46,674 nucleotides of DNA from Anaerolineae bacterium (lineage in GTDB: Bacteria; Chloroflexota; Anaerolineae; 4572-78; J111). Positions within the stretch are counted from its first letter, which is position 1. Each line of letters starts with the position of its first letter. Positions 16,194 through 24,414 of the stretch are shown piece by piece. The stretch lies in contig JAFGNV010000039.1 in assembly GCA_016926805.1 (NCBI GenBank), forward strand, positions 1 through 46,674, in the 5' to 3' direction. The notes beneath the pieces were generated by a model that did not search any database, was not told the origin of the DNA, and saw only the letters and a program-made list of their open reading frames with translations. A program made the translations under genes and the position numbers.

Positions 16194-16369
16194 CCGACAG
16201 AGTGGTCGCAAACACAGTGACAGTTTTTTTGCACCTATCTGTGGTCAATTATACTCCTCTTTTCCTCAATGACCAGATATGAAGGGAGTTTGGCTGAGGC
16301 TGTTTTGGCCTTCTTGCCGAAATCGTCAAACTTTGGTCAGAAATGGGTCGAACAGACCTGAGCGAAATG

Positions 16370-16378
16370 TGCTATACT
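16370..16378 (+). promoter_or_regulatory. Extended -10 promoter, distal, for the ABC exporter
   Basis: TGCTATACT is a TGn + TATACT extended -10 box about 220 nt before the ABC ATPase start. The -35 region (GAACAG) is poor. Confidence 0.35.
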
Positions 16379-16517
16379 GAAAGTAGGCGCCGGGTAACTA
16401 AAAAGCGTGATTATTTTGGCCCAACGCCAGCTATTTCAGTCGCCTTGCGCCCAGGATAAGTGTTGGCCATGAAGCAGCCGCACCAAAGCAAGCAACAGAG
16501 CCAAGAGCGGAATACTA

Positions 16518-16546
16518 TTGACAACCCTTTTTCTTCAGGCTACACT
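16518..16546 (+). promoter_or_regulatory. Near-consensus promoter of the ABC exporter
   Basis: A perfect -35 TTGACA (16518-16523), a 17-bp spacer and TACACT (16541-16546) stand 52 nt before the ABC ATPase ATG. Transcription would begin near 16553, which leaves only the ATG 16599 start within the message. Confidence 0.72.
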
Positions 16547-16598
16547 AGAAGGAGATACTCAAACCGGTAACTCTCCTATCCGCCACGAGGTAAATCTG

Positions 16599-17525
16599 AT
16601 GATTGAAGCCGTGAGTCTGACCAAACAATTTGGCGATTTTGTTGCCGTTAAAGATATTTCGCTGAACGTATCTGAAGGCGAGGTACTGGCCTTGTTGGGG
16701 CCAAACGGGGCCGGAAAAACAACCACAGTCCGCATCCTTGGGTCCATTCTCAAGCCTACCAGTGGGCGCGCCCGAATCGCCGGTTTTGATACCGTAACCC
16801 AGGCCAAAGCTGTTCGCCGGGTGATTGGGCTGCTGACCGAATTCCCCGGCCTTTATTTGCGCATGAAGGGACTGGATTATTTGCGTTTTTTTGGTGAGTT
16901 GCAGGGAATGTCTGGTGAGATGATCCAACAGCGCAGTGAGGAACTCTTACGGCGGTTTGAATTGTGGCACGCCCACGACATGCAGGTTGGCAAATACTCC
17001 AAGGGCATGAAGCAGAAACTCACCCTGGTGCGGGCCATGCTGCACGATCCTCAGGTACTCTTTTTGGATGAACCGACCTCGGCGATGGACCCCCAGAGCG
17101 CCAAATTGGTGCGGGATTCTATTGCCGGGCTGCGCCGAGAAAAACGTACCATTGTTATTTGCACCCACAACCTGGCCGAGGCCGAACAACTGGCCGACCG
17201 GATTGCCATTGTGCACCAGGGACAAATTATTGGCCAGGGAACGCCGGTAGAACTTAAAGCGCGCCTCCTGGGCGACCCGATAATGGAGATTCGTCTGGCT
17301 CATTCCCTCAATGGTTTGGTAGATAAACTGGATAAGCGGGTGAAGGTGGTTGCTGCCGGTGAGGATTGGATACGATATACGGTACCCAACCCGGCCGAGT
17401 TTAATCCGCGCTTGTTGAATGAATTGGCGCAACAAGATGTCCCCGTGGTAACCCTTAGTGAAGTACCGCGTAGCCTGGAAGAAATTTACCTGCGGATTGT
17501 TGAAACCGGCCAGATGTCGGGGTAA
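16599..17525 (+). CDS. ABC transporter ATP-binding protein (ABC-2/NatA type)
   Basis: The 308-residue ATPase has Walker A GPNGAGKT (34-41), the signature-region variant KYSKGMKQKL, Walker B VLFLDEPT and the switch histidine in ICTHNLAEAEQLADRI. After the core, residues 220-308 form the C-terminal extension usual in drug/ion exporters of the CcmA/NatA class. ATG 16599 has GAGG 8 nt upstream and lies downstream of a strong promoter, so the longer frame from 16518 is rejected. It pairs with the ABC-2 permease gene 82 bp downstream, forming an exporter of unknown substrate at the cytoplasmic membrane. Confidence 0.92.
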   Translation: MIEAVSLTKQFGDFVAVKDISLNVSEGEVLALLGPNGAGKTTTVRILGSILKPTSGRARIAGFDTVTQAKAVRRVIGLLTEFPGLYLRMKGLDYLRFFGELQGMSGEMIQQRSEELLRRFELWHAHDMQVGKYSKGMKQKLTLVRAMLHDPQVLFLDEPTSAMDPQSAKLVRDSIAGLRREKRTIVICTHNLAEAEQLADRIAIVHQGQIIGQGTPVELKARLLGDPIMEIRLAHSLNGLVDKLDKRVKVVAAGEDWIRYTVPNPAEFNPRLLNELAQQDVPVVTLSEVPRSLEEIYLRIVETGQMSG

Positions 17526-17607
17526 TTGATCAATGGCCCCGACCGATGAGATTGACCAGAGAAGAATTACCTGTTCGGGCTACTCGCTGAAAGTTTAGGA
17601 GTACCTC

Positions 17608-19101
17608 ATGACTGTACAAACTATCCCCCGCCTCGAGCGCAACACCCTTCAGACAGCTTTCATTCTCACCCGTCGGGAGCTGCGCGATAGCCTGCGCGAT
17701 TGGCGTATTCTCACCCCCATTTTTATCCTGACCCTTCTATTTCCTTTTTTAATGGATTTTACCTCGAGATGGGCCACCAATTGGGTTTCGCAATTCACCG
17801 ACCCGATTCTGGTGGAGCGGATTAATCCCTTTTTGCTGATGGTGGTTGGCTTCTTCCCCATTTCTTTTTCTTTGATTATTGCCCTTGAATCCTTTGTGGG
17901 TGAAAAGGAGCGCAACAGCATCGAACCGATTCTATCGATGCCGGTCAGCGATCTTGAACTCTATTTGGGCAAGATGTTGTCTTCGCTGCTATTGCCGGTG
18001 CTGGCGGCTTATCTGGGCATAACCGTTTTTCTGGTGATGCGTCTGTCAACGTCGCCCCCCTGGATTCCGCCCCTCGAATTGACCGTGTTGGTATTCATGC
18101 TCACCTTTGCCGAGGCGTTGGTCATGGTTTCCGGGGCCGTGGTTATCTCCAGCCAGACTACCAGCGTGCGGGCGGCCAATCTGTTGGCCAGCTTTATTAT
18201 CGTGCCCATGGCCTTGTTGATTCAGTTGGAGAGTGTTGTGATGTTTTACGCTGAATACAGGGCCTTATGGTGGTTTGTAGCCGGTTTGTTGGTGGTCGAT
18301 CTGATTTTGGTGCGAATGGGGATTCGCACCTTTAATCGAGAGGATATTTTATCCAAAGAGTTAGATGAACTAAGCCTGAAGAGTGTGGGGCGAGATTTTC
18401 TGGGTTACTTCTTGCGCCCGCCCGAACTGGCCGCCCGGCATGGTGACCGCCAGTCGGCCCGGTTTAACCTGCTCAGAATTTACCGCCATGATATTCCGTT
18501 ATTGCTCAGAGAGCAACTGCTACCGCTTGGGGTGGTGTTGATTACGGCAGTGGTCGCCGCTATTTTGGGCGCGATGGTGGCGCCATATTTTCCTATTCCC
18601 CGTGATGCCTTCCCTTTGCACGAGATTTCGGCGGATACTTTTGCCAATATCGAGAAGGTACGTTTGTTACTTAAAATCGATACAAGTTATATTTTCTTTA
18701 ACAATTTGCGGGTAATGATCCTGGCCGGTTTTGTTAGCGTTTTGACTTTTGGCTCGTTGGTTTTATTTTTAACCCTCATCAATATGGGATTGGTGAGTTT
18801 TCTCATTACCCAGGTTGTCATGCTGGGCTACAATCCCTGGTTGTTTGTTATCGCCTTTATTTTGCCGCACGGTATTTTGGAATTACCGGTCGTTTTTATC
18901 GGGATGACCTTTGCCTTGCGCATGGGCGCCGGGTTGGTCTCGCCCCCCGCCGGCCTGGATGTAGGGCAGGGGCTTATCCTGACCACGGCCAATTTCGTCA
19001 AAATCCTCATTTTTTTGGTGCTGCCGGTGTTGTTGGTCGCGGCCTTCATCGAGGCCAATATTACCCCTCAACTGGTTCTGGCCGTTTACGCGGGTGGATA
19101 A
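17608..19101 (+). CDS. ABC-2 permease fused to a SpoIIM-like domain
   Basis: The 497-residue membrane protein joins two modules. Residues 1-240 are an ABC-2 type permease (NatB-like), with helices from about 35, the coupling motif GEKERNSIEPILSMPVSD (98-114) and further helices to 240. After a soluble stretch (241-298), residues 300-490 match the SpoIIM/DUF95 pattern: a first helix LGVVLITAVVAAILGAMV, FFNNLRVMILAG, then ILPHGILELPVVFIGM at about 418-433 and two last helices. SpoIIM proteins act in peptidoglycan remodelling during sporulation, but this lineage is not a known spore former. The ribosome site AGGAG is 6 nt from the ATG. It partners the upstream ATPase. The 3' end overlaps the FHA gene by 16 bp. 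Confidence 0.85.
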   Translation: MTVQTIPRLERNTLQTAFILTRRELRDSLRDWRILTPIFILTLLFPFLMDFTSRWATNWVSQFTDPILVERINPFLLMVVGFFPISFSLIIALESFVGEKERNSIEPILSMPVSDLELYLGKMLSSLLLPVLAAYLGITVFLVMRLSTSPPWIPPLELTVLVFMLTFAEALVMVSGAVVISSQTTSVRAANLLASFIIVPMALLIQLESVVMFYAEYRALWWFVAGLLVVDLILVRMGIRTFNREDILSKELDELSLKSVGRDFLGYFLRPPELAARHGDRQSARFNLLRIYRHDIPLLLREQLLPLGVVLITAVVAAILGAMVAPYFPIPRDAFPLHEISADTFANIEKVRLLLKIDTSYIFFNNLRVMILAGFVSVLTFGSLVLFLTLINMGLVSFLITQVVMLGYNPWLFVIAFILPHGILELPVVFIGMTFALRMGAGLVSPPAGLDVGQGLILTTANFVKILIFLVLPVLLVAAFIEANITPQLVLAVYAGG

Positions 19102-19607
19102 AGCCAGCCCAGCCAGGGTAGTAAGTCGGTAATTTTGAGAACCCCCAAAACATCGGCTACAATCAAGAGAAACAGAACAATAAAAATAACGGCCAATGTT
19201 CCTCCGACCAGGGTGGCAAACCAAACCCGGCCACTAATGTGTTCGCCGCCATCGTCGCCGACGTCTTCCGTGGTGGACGTTCCTTCTTCGGCTTCAAGGG
19301 CCAAGGCTTCAGCGGTAAACCTCATCTGGATACCACCTAACTCGATGAGATCGTTGTGTTTCAGGCGATAGGGGCCTTTGATTGCGTTGTTGTTGACAAG
19401 AGTTCCCCCCGGACTTCCCAGGTCTTGTAAAACCCAATCGTTGTTGCGTAATTCCAAACTGGCGTGGGTGGGGTCAACCTCTGGCGAATCCAGAACCAGA
19501 TGGTTATCCGGGCCAGAGCCAATGAGGATATTATTGGTCAAAAGTTCGAAGTCTTCAAAAATAGTATCCGCACCTTCCACGGCTTCAAAAATAACAAGTT
19601 TGGCCAC
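19086..19607 (-). CDS. FHA-domain membrane protein with altered phosphothreonine site
   Basis: The 173-residue protein has an FHA fold at about 22-97 (NILIGSGPDNHLVL, PTHASLEL, DLGSPGGTLVNNNAI) and one C-terminal transmembrane helix (about 130-155) with a short tail. FHA domains bind phosphothreonine peptides made by Hanks-type kinases. Here the usual GR is GS (Ser31) and the usual SxxH is DPTH (Asp45), so both main phosphate contacts are changed while the Asn loop remains. Binding may be weak or phospho-independent. The start is GTG 19607, with AGGAAA upstream inside the end of the nucleotidyltransferase gene, 2 bp away; the two are co-transcribed. Confidence 0.8.
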   Translation of the reverse strand: MAKLVIFEAVEGADTIFEDFELLTNNILIGSGPDNHLVLDSPEVDPTHASLELRNNDWVLQDLGSPGGTLVNNNAIKGPYRLKHNDLIELGGIQMRFTAEALALEAEEGTSTTEDVGDDGGEHISGRVWFATLVGGTLAVIFIVLFLLIVADVLGVLKITDLLPWLGWLYPPA

Positions 19608-19609
19608 GG

Positions 19610-21124
19610 CTAATTTTCCTCTTTGTGTTTCAAAAATTCCGGGTCGGTTTTAATAAAGTTCAGGGCTTGAAGTCTGGTTTGGACCTGCCCCGTTGCTTGG
19701 GCTTCTCTGAGTCGGTCCAGCAACTGGCCAATAAGCTGTCCCTGGGCCAGGTTTAACTCGGCCATCAAATCACGGCCATTGAGGATCGGCGGCGGATCAA
19801 CCACCTGTTCCCGCTGTTCAAAAAAGGCCGTGATGAGTTTGTTGGTGATTTCCAGCAAAGCCTTTTCCTCGGCTTGACCCTGGCCCGGCGGATAAGTCGC
19901 TCGTTGATCGGCCAGGGCGTGAAGCGCCACGGCAACGCCGGCCTGATAGTTTTGGCCGGTTGTGTCTCGGAACAGCCGGTAAATTGCCCGGCGACTCGCC
20001 GTGCCTTCCTGAGCCAGGAGCAAAGGCCGCATGTGCTGGGTCACCACCGTTTCTACAAAACCAATTGCCTGTCCGCTAAAATGAAAACGATTCATTACCT
20101 GTCGAGCTATTTTAGCACTCTCACGTTCGTGTCCCAAGAATTGTGTTTTCGTATAGTGACCAGATTCTTGAATCTTCACAGTGCGCGTGGCCGGTTTGCC
20201 TGTATCGTGTAACAGCTGGGCCACAGGCATTATCATTTCCAGGGTCACGTTCCCGGCAAGCGGTTCGTGCAAATACTGTTTGACGGCAGCCGGTAACCTT
20301 ATTGGCGGGTCAGAAAAGTCAACCTGACGCATTTTCGTCCAGGTCGTCAGCGCCGCGATGGTGTGGTCAAAAACGTCCAGGTAGTGAGGCGGTGATTGTT
20401 CGACCCCAATCAGCGTTTCGACTTCCGGCAGAATATGCGGCAATATGCCCAATTGATGCAATTCTTCTACCGCCTGACCGGGCGCAGGGGTATTGAGCAA
20501 TTTAAGTATCTCATCCCGCTGTCGTTCTGGCGATACCGTGGCTAATTTGGGCGCGGCCTGGCGGGCAAGCTGCCTTGTTTTGGTTTCAATAGAAAAGCCA
20601 AATTCAGCGGCCTGGCGAATGGCGCGCAGTACCCGCGCCGGGTCATTCTCAAAGGCATCGTTGGTAACGGCTTGAATTTGACCGCTCTGCAAATCACGTT
20701 GGCCGTTTTGGGGATCAATCAATTCGGCTGGCTCGGCCAGGTTCAAGGCCATCGCATTCACGGTGAAATCGCGGTCGGCCAGGTCGGCCAGCAGGCTCGG
20801 GCCGCGAAAGGTGGCAAAATCCAGGTAGCTTTTTTTCGGGCCGGTAGTATTCGGCGTGTCATAAACTACCCGCCCCGTTTGCCGTTCCACGTCCAGAGGA
20901 TAAAAGGCAACCTGGAGTGCATTGGCTACTTGCCGCGCCACAGCCAGGCCATCTCCGGGCACGGCAAAATCCAGGTCTACAATGTTCTCTCGTCCCAGCA
21001 AGAGGTCACGCACGGCGCCGCCAACCAGATAGATCTCTATCTGGCGGGCCTGTGAAATTTTGACTATCTGTTGCAAAAGAGGGTGGTTATCAAGCCACCC
21101 TTCTTTGAGTGTCACTGTTGCCAT
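19610..21124 (-). CDS. CCA-adding / poly(A) polymerase-type tRNA nucleotidyltransferase with HD domain
   Basis: The 504-residue class II nucleotidyltransferase has GGAVRD near residue 36, the metal-binding pair in DLDFAV, RDFTVNAMALNL and the RNA-binding DPARVLRAIRQAAEF. An HD phosphohydrolase-like domain follows (about 250-370, QLLHDTGKPATRT), as in bifunctional bacterial Cca proteins. It would add or repair the CCA end of tRNAs or add A tails; sequence alone does not separate these. The ATG is preceded by 46 bp from the small gene 21171-21398, and the FHA gene follows by 2 bp. Apart from the HD motif, all nucleotidyltransferase motifs look intact. Confidence 0.92.
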   Translation of the reverse strand: MATVTLKEGWLDNHPLLQQIVKISQARQIEIYLVGGAVRDLLLGRENIVDLDFAVPGDGLAVARQVANALQVAFYPLDVERQTGRVVYDTPNTTGPKKSYLDFATFRGPSLLADLADRDFTVNAMALNLAEPAELIDPQNGQRDLQSGQIQAVTNDAFENDPARVLRAIRQAAEFGFSIETKTRQLARQAAPKLATVSPERQRDEILKLLNTPAPGQAVEELHQLGILPHILPEVETLIGVEQSPPHYLDVFDHTIAALTTWTKMRQVDFSDPPIRLPAAVKQYLHEPLAGNVTLEMIMPVAQLLHDTGKPATRTVKIQESGHYTKTQFLGHERESAKIARQVMNRFHFSGQAIGFVETVVTQHMRPLLLAQEGTASRRAIYRLFRDTTGQNYQAGVAVALHALADQRATYPPGQGQAEEKALLEITNKLITAFFEQREQVVDPPPILNGRDLMAELNLAQGQLIGQLLDRLREAQATGQVQTRLQALNFIKTDPEFLKHKEEN

Positions 21125-21170
21125 CAGTATAAAATGTCAGAGCTGTTGGATGGTTTGTTGACTTATGATC

Positions 21171-21398
21171 TTACGTTTCGACGTTTTTTGGCAAATCCTT
21201 GGCTTCTGACCTGGTGAGTTTTCCCTCGGTATCGACATAAAAAAGTTGTGGTTTGTCCTTGGGTCGAGTCTGAGTTGCTGCCCGGTGGGCTTGCTGGCTG
21301 TTTAAGCCGACTCCTACCACTCGACCGCGTACAACGGCAATCCAGCGGTTAAAATACAGCGTGGTGTCGATGTGTTTGGTTAGCTCTTGGTCATTCAC
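21171..21398 (-). CDS. Small conserved-looking protein, DUF5678-like
   Basis: The 75-residue protein starts with a GTG and reads WIAVVRGRVVGVGLNSQQAH, then PQLFYVD, a pattern seen in the small DUF5678-type proteins (Trp-Ile-Ala, a short beta hairpin, helix, then a closing strand); this match is from memory. It has no signal peptide or membrane segment. It is on the minus strand between sucD and the tRNA nucleotidyltransferase gene and could be co-transcribed with both. No strong ribosome site is seen, which lowers confidence. Confidence 0.55.
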   Translation of the reverse strand: MNDQELTKHIDTTLYFNRWIAVVRGRVVGVGLNSQQAHRAATQTRPKDKPQLFYVDTEGKLTRSEAKDLPKNVET

Positions 21399-21497
21399 TA
21401 TCTTGATCAGGGTTGCCAGAAGGAGGGTAAGGCAGTTATTTAGCCTGTTTTCAGAGGTTAAAAATTTACCCTGCTCCTTTCTTATTCTCAGTTTTTT

Positions 21498-22364
21498 CTA
21501 CATCAAATTGGCCACAAGATCGGCCACTTCTTCGGGTAATTGTGCCACTCTTACGCCAACGGCGGCAAAAGCTCTGATTTTCTCTTCAGCAGTGCCTTCA
21601 CCACCTTCGATGATAGCGCCAGCATGTCCCATCCGTTTGCCTGGTGGCGCAGTCCGCCCGGCGATGAAGGCGGTTACCGGCTTGTTCATGGATTCGGCAA
21701 TAAACTGGGCTGCCTTCTGTTCGTCGGTTCCGCCGATTTCGCCGATGAGGACAACCTGGTCGGTGAGGGGGTCGCCCTCAAACAATTCCAGGATGTCGAT
21801 AAAAGTGCTACCGATAATCGGGTCGCCGCCAATGCCAACCGCTGTACTCTGGCCGATGCCCCGGTCGGTTAAAGCCTGTACCACTTCGTAAGTTAAGGTG
21901 CCACTACGCGAGACCAGGCCCACGTTACCCGGTTGATGAATGTGTGCCGGCATAATGCCTACTTTGGCTTCACCGGGAGTCATCACGCCAGGGCAATTGG
22001 GGCCAATCAAACGGGTTTCTTTCCTCTTGAGAAGATTCTGAACTTTAATCATATCCAACACCGGAATACCTTCGGTGATACACACAATCAGTTTTAGGTT
22101 GGCATCGGCGGCCTCCATAATGGCATCTGCAGCAAAGGGGGCCGGGACGTAAATAATGCTGGTATTGGCCCCGGTGGCTTCGATTGCCTCTTTCACCGTA
22201 TCGAAGACAGGAATGCCCTGCATCCAATCACCGCCTTTGCCGGGGGTTACTCCGGCGACAATATTTGTGCCATAGGCTTTCATCTGTTCGGTATGAAATG
22301 CACCTTCGCGTCCGGTGATACCTTGTACCAGCAAGCGGGTGTTTTTGCCAACTAAAATGCTCAT
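21498..22364 (-). CDS. sucD: Succinate-CoA ligase (ADP-forming) subunit alpha
   Basis: The 288-residue protein is full length. The CoA-binding N-terminal part ([34 protein letters not shown]) is followed by [10 protein letters not shown] and the phosphohistidine segment GHAGAI (His247). With SucC it interconverts succinyl-CoA and succinate with ATP/GTP formation in the citric acid cycle. It starts 3 bp after the sucC stop, with a GGAGGGG ribosome site inside the end of sucC. The start and end fit the family without gaps. Confidence 0.97.
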   Translation of the reverse strand: MSILVGKNTRLLVQGITGREGAFHTEQMKAYGTNIVAGVTPGKGGDWMQGIPVFDTVKEAIEATGANTSIIYVPAPFAADAIMEAADANLKLIVCITEGIPVLDMIKVQNLLKRKETRLIGPNCPGVMTPGEAKVGIMPAHIHQPGNVGLVSRSGTLTYEVVQALTDRGIGQSTAVGIGGDPIIGSTFIDILELFEGDPLTDQVVLIGEIGGTDEQKAAQFIAESMNKPVTAFIAGRTAPPGKRMGHAGAIIEGGEGTAEEKIRAFAAVGVRVAQLPEEVADLVANLM

Positions 22365-22367
22365 TTG

Positions 22368-23516
22368 TTATATCCCCTCCCACGCTCCTTTGGCCATAGC
22401 TATCGCTTTTTGGGCTGCTTCACCCAGTGAGGAAGCGCTGGGAAAGTTGGCCTTGGCCAGAATCTGGCGCCCTTCTTCCTCATTAGTACCCACCAGACGG
22501 GCTACCATGGGGATGTTGGTTTGGACCTGGTTGAGGGCGGCCAGAATACCCTGGGCCACCTCGTCGCAGCGCGTAATACCGCCGAAAATATTAAAGAGAA
22601 CCGCTTTTATTTTAGAGTCGCTGAGGATGATGCGCAAGGCAACAGCTACCTTGTCGGCTTTAGCCCCGCCGCCGATGTCCAGGAAATTGGCCGGTTCGCC
22701 GCCAAAACGTTTGATAATATCCATCGTGGCCATTGCCAGCCCCGCCCCATTGACCATACAGCCAATTTCGCCGTCGAGTTTAACGTAGCTCAATCCGGCC
22801 AGCCGGGCCTCTCGTTCGGAGGGAGTTTCTTCTTGTGCGTCTCGCAATTCGGCCAGATGCGGATGGCGGAAGAGGGCGTTGTCGTCCAGCACAATCTTGC
22901 CGTCAACCCCCAACAGCCGTTCTTCTTCGGTGATGACCAGCGGATTAATTTCCGCCAGCGTGGCATCCGATTGAATGAACGCCCGGTAAAGACCCTTGAC
23001 AATTTGGACAAATTGGCCGATCAAGGTCCGCCGCAGGCCCAGGTCAAAGGCCAGGTCACGGGCTTGATAATCGAGCAAACCGATTTGAGGGTCCACCGGT
23101 AGCCGAATAATGGCCTCGGGATTGGTCCGGGCTACTTCTTCAATTTCAACGCCGCCAGAGGCAGAGGCAATGATAACCGGCTTTTGCAAAGCGCGATCGA
23201 TGACAATTCCTAAATAAAATTCCTGTTTTATCTCGGCGGCTTGCTCGACCAACACCGTGTCAACTGTCAGCCCTTTGATATTCATGCCCAGAATTCGCCC
23301 GGCCACTTTTTCGGCCTCGTCTGGATTGTGGGCCAGTTTGATGCCCCCGGCCTTGCCTCGACTACCAACCAGAACCTGACTTTTAATGACTACCGGCCCA
23401 CCAAGTCGCTCGGCAATAGCGCGTGCCTCAGCGGGTGATGTGGCTGTTTCTCCAACGGGAATAGGCACGCCGTAATCCGCAAAAACGCTTTTGGATTGAT
23501 ATTCGTGCAGCTTCAC
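22368..23516 (-). CDS. sucC: Succinate-CoA ligase subunit beta
   Basis: The 382-residue ATP-grasp protein begins [17 protein letters not shown], shows the nucleotide-binding [17 protein letters not shown] and AEINPLVI, and ends with the CoA-ligase domain carrying [11 protein letters not shown] and [17 protein letters not shown]. It binds succinate and nucleotide in the cytoplasm, paired with SucD. The start is GTG 23516 with AAGGAGG 6 nt upstream; an ATG overlapping it is out of frame. It heads the minus-strand run of five genes to the FHA protein and follows a 165-nt leader from an extended -10 promoter. Confidence 0.96.
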   Translation of the reverse strand: MKLHEYQSKSVFADYGVPIPVGETATSPAEARAIAERLGGPVVIKSQVLVGSRGKAGGIKLAHNPDEAEKVAGRILGMNIKGLTVDTVLVEQAAEIKQEFYLGIVIDRALQKPVIIASASGGVEIEEVARTNPEAIIRLPVDPQIGLLDYQARDLAFDLGLRRTLIGQFVQIVKGLYRAFIQSDATLAEINPLVITEEERLLGVDGKIVLDDNALFRHPHLAELRDAQEETPSEREARLAGLSYVKLDGEIGCMVNGAGLAMATMDIIKRFGGEPANFLDIGGGAKADKVAVALRIILSDSKIKAVLFNIFGGITRCDEVAQGILAALNQVQTNIPMVARLVGTNEEEGRQILAKANFPSASSLGEAAQKAIAMAKGAWEGI

Positions 23517-23672
23517 ATGAAACCTCCTTGTTTAGAGTGAAGATATTAGCCATTATCGGAAATAGGTGAGAGTCACTTTTACCTACTAAATGTAGTGGTT
23601 TATTGAAATATCAGACTCGGTATTTAGCCCTTTAAGCGTAACTATCACCTTAAACCTTGCTTGTTTAATAAG

Positions 23673-23697
23673 GGTATAATCCGGACGGATTATACCA
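23673..23697 (-). promoter_or_regulatory. sucCD promoter inside a perfect palindrome
   Basis: GGTATAATCC (23673-23682) and GGATTATACC (23687-23696) form a perfect 10-bp inverted repeat with centre GGAC. On the minus strand the element reads TGGTATAAT at 23697-23689, a perfect extended -10 box, about 173 nt before the sucC GTG. The palindrome covers the -10 and expected start site, as an operator for a dimeric repressor would. On the plus strand the stem is followed by ATATTTTTT, so it could also act as a terminator in that direction. Confidence 0.5.
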
Positions 23698-23818
23698 TAT
23701 TTTTTGTGTTGTACCTAGTCGGCATCAACAGGATACTATAAAAATGGCCCGGCAAAAACCTCGCGTCTTTCCTCAAACCTCTGACCAAATGTTAACAAAT
23801 ATTGGTACCGAATCTCTA

Positions 23819-23847
23819 TTGTTGCCAGATAGGATTTATGTTATGCT
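23819..23847 (+). promoter_or_regulatory. Possible promoter of the cohesin-dockerin cluster
   Basis: TTGTTG, a 17-bp spacer and TATGCT preceded by TGT (extended -10 form) are in proper order. The next gene starts about 568 nt downstream, which is long, so another promoter closer to the gene may exist. Confidence 0.3.
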
Positions 23848-23886
23848 TTAGGCGTTAACATTAATGAGTATGGCAGGAATCACCCT

Positions 23887-23911
23887 TCTTCTTGTTCCCA
23901 AACTTGGTTTG
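23887..23911. repeat. Degenerate copy of the GTTCCCAAACTTG palindrome
   Basis: TTGTTCCCAAACTTGGTTTGG here shares its core with the element at 4261-4307, and forms an imperfect stem TTCCCAAAC / GTTTGGAAA. The outer arms of the first copy are not present. Confidence 0.4.
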
Positions 23912-24414
23912 GAAATCAGATAACAGAAATTTCTGCCCTGTACCTTACCAATCCAAAACATAATGGTAAATGCAATGGGTCATTCATTGACGTTGCCCAA
24001 GCGATTTGTATTGGGTTTGCCCAAGCTGCAAATTAATTCCTGTTCACTGACCTCGCCAGGCAGGTTTCAGCCTTGCCCGGCAAGTCTGAATCCGGTGCAT
24101 CTGGCTATGTTTGCCTCCATAACCATTATGTTGGATTGGTTTCGTTTTCGTCAGGCAGTTACTGTCACCGCTCCCGACGATTATTCCCCCTTGTTTGTTC
24201 AAATGAATAGGTTATGGTTAGAACCCATCCATCGGGTTCTGGCGCAAGTTTGGTTAGCCACGGCTTGTTTGCGGTTGGGTCTGACAAAATTCATCCGTTT
24301 TTTGTCAACCCCAGAAACGAATGAGCCTTTTGGCTTTGGAGTGTTAGCAGCTCTCCACCAGGGGAGTGAAAATAAATTCCAACTAATTTTATTATGTGGA
24401 AGGAGCAAATAATC

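Larger units (their letters stand above)
16194..16598. other. Intergenic region with two plus-strand promoters
   Basis: This 405-bp gap has a T7 run at 16224 that may end the upstream transcript, an extended -10 promoter at 16370, and a near-consensus promoter at 16518. No coding potential was recognised between them. A longer reading frame for the ABC gene starting at the TTG of 16518 is that promoter's -35 box, not a start codon. Confidence 0.6.
23698..24414. other. Long non-coding leader/intergenic region before the cohesin gene cluster
   Basis: This stretch holds a possible promoter at 23819, a degenerate GTTCCCAAACTTG palindrome at 23887, a direct repeat TTGCCCAAGC (23992-24001 and 24018-24027) and a G/C-rich imperfect hairpin near 24055-24085. 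The one open frame (23963-24412) lacks a ribosome site and looks non-coding. An unusual 560-nt leader would result if the promoter is right. Confidence 0.5.

Noticed and set aside
23963..24412. 149-residue open frame before the cohesin cluster
   Set aside because: No ribosome site, odd composition, no recognisable domain, and it runs into the ribosome site of the real gene; more likely leader DNA.
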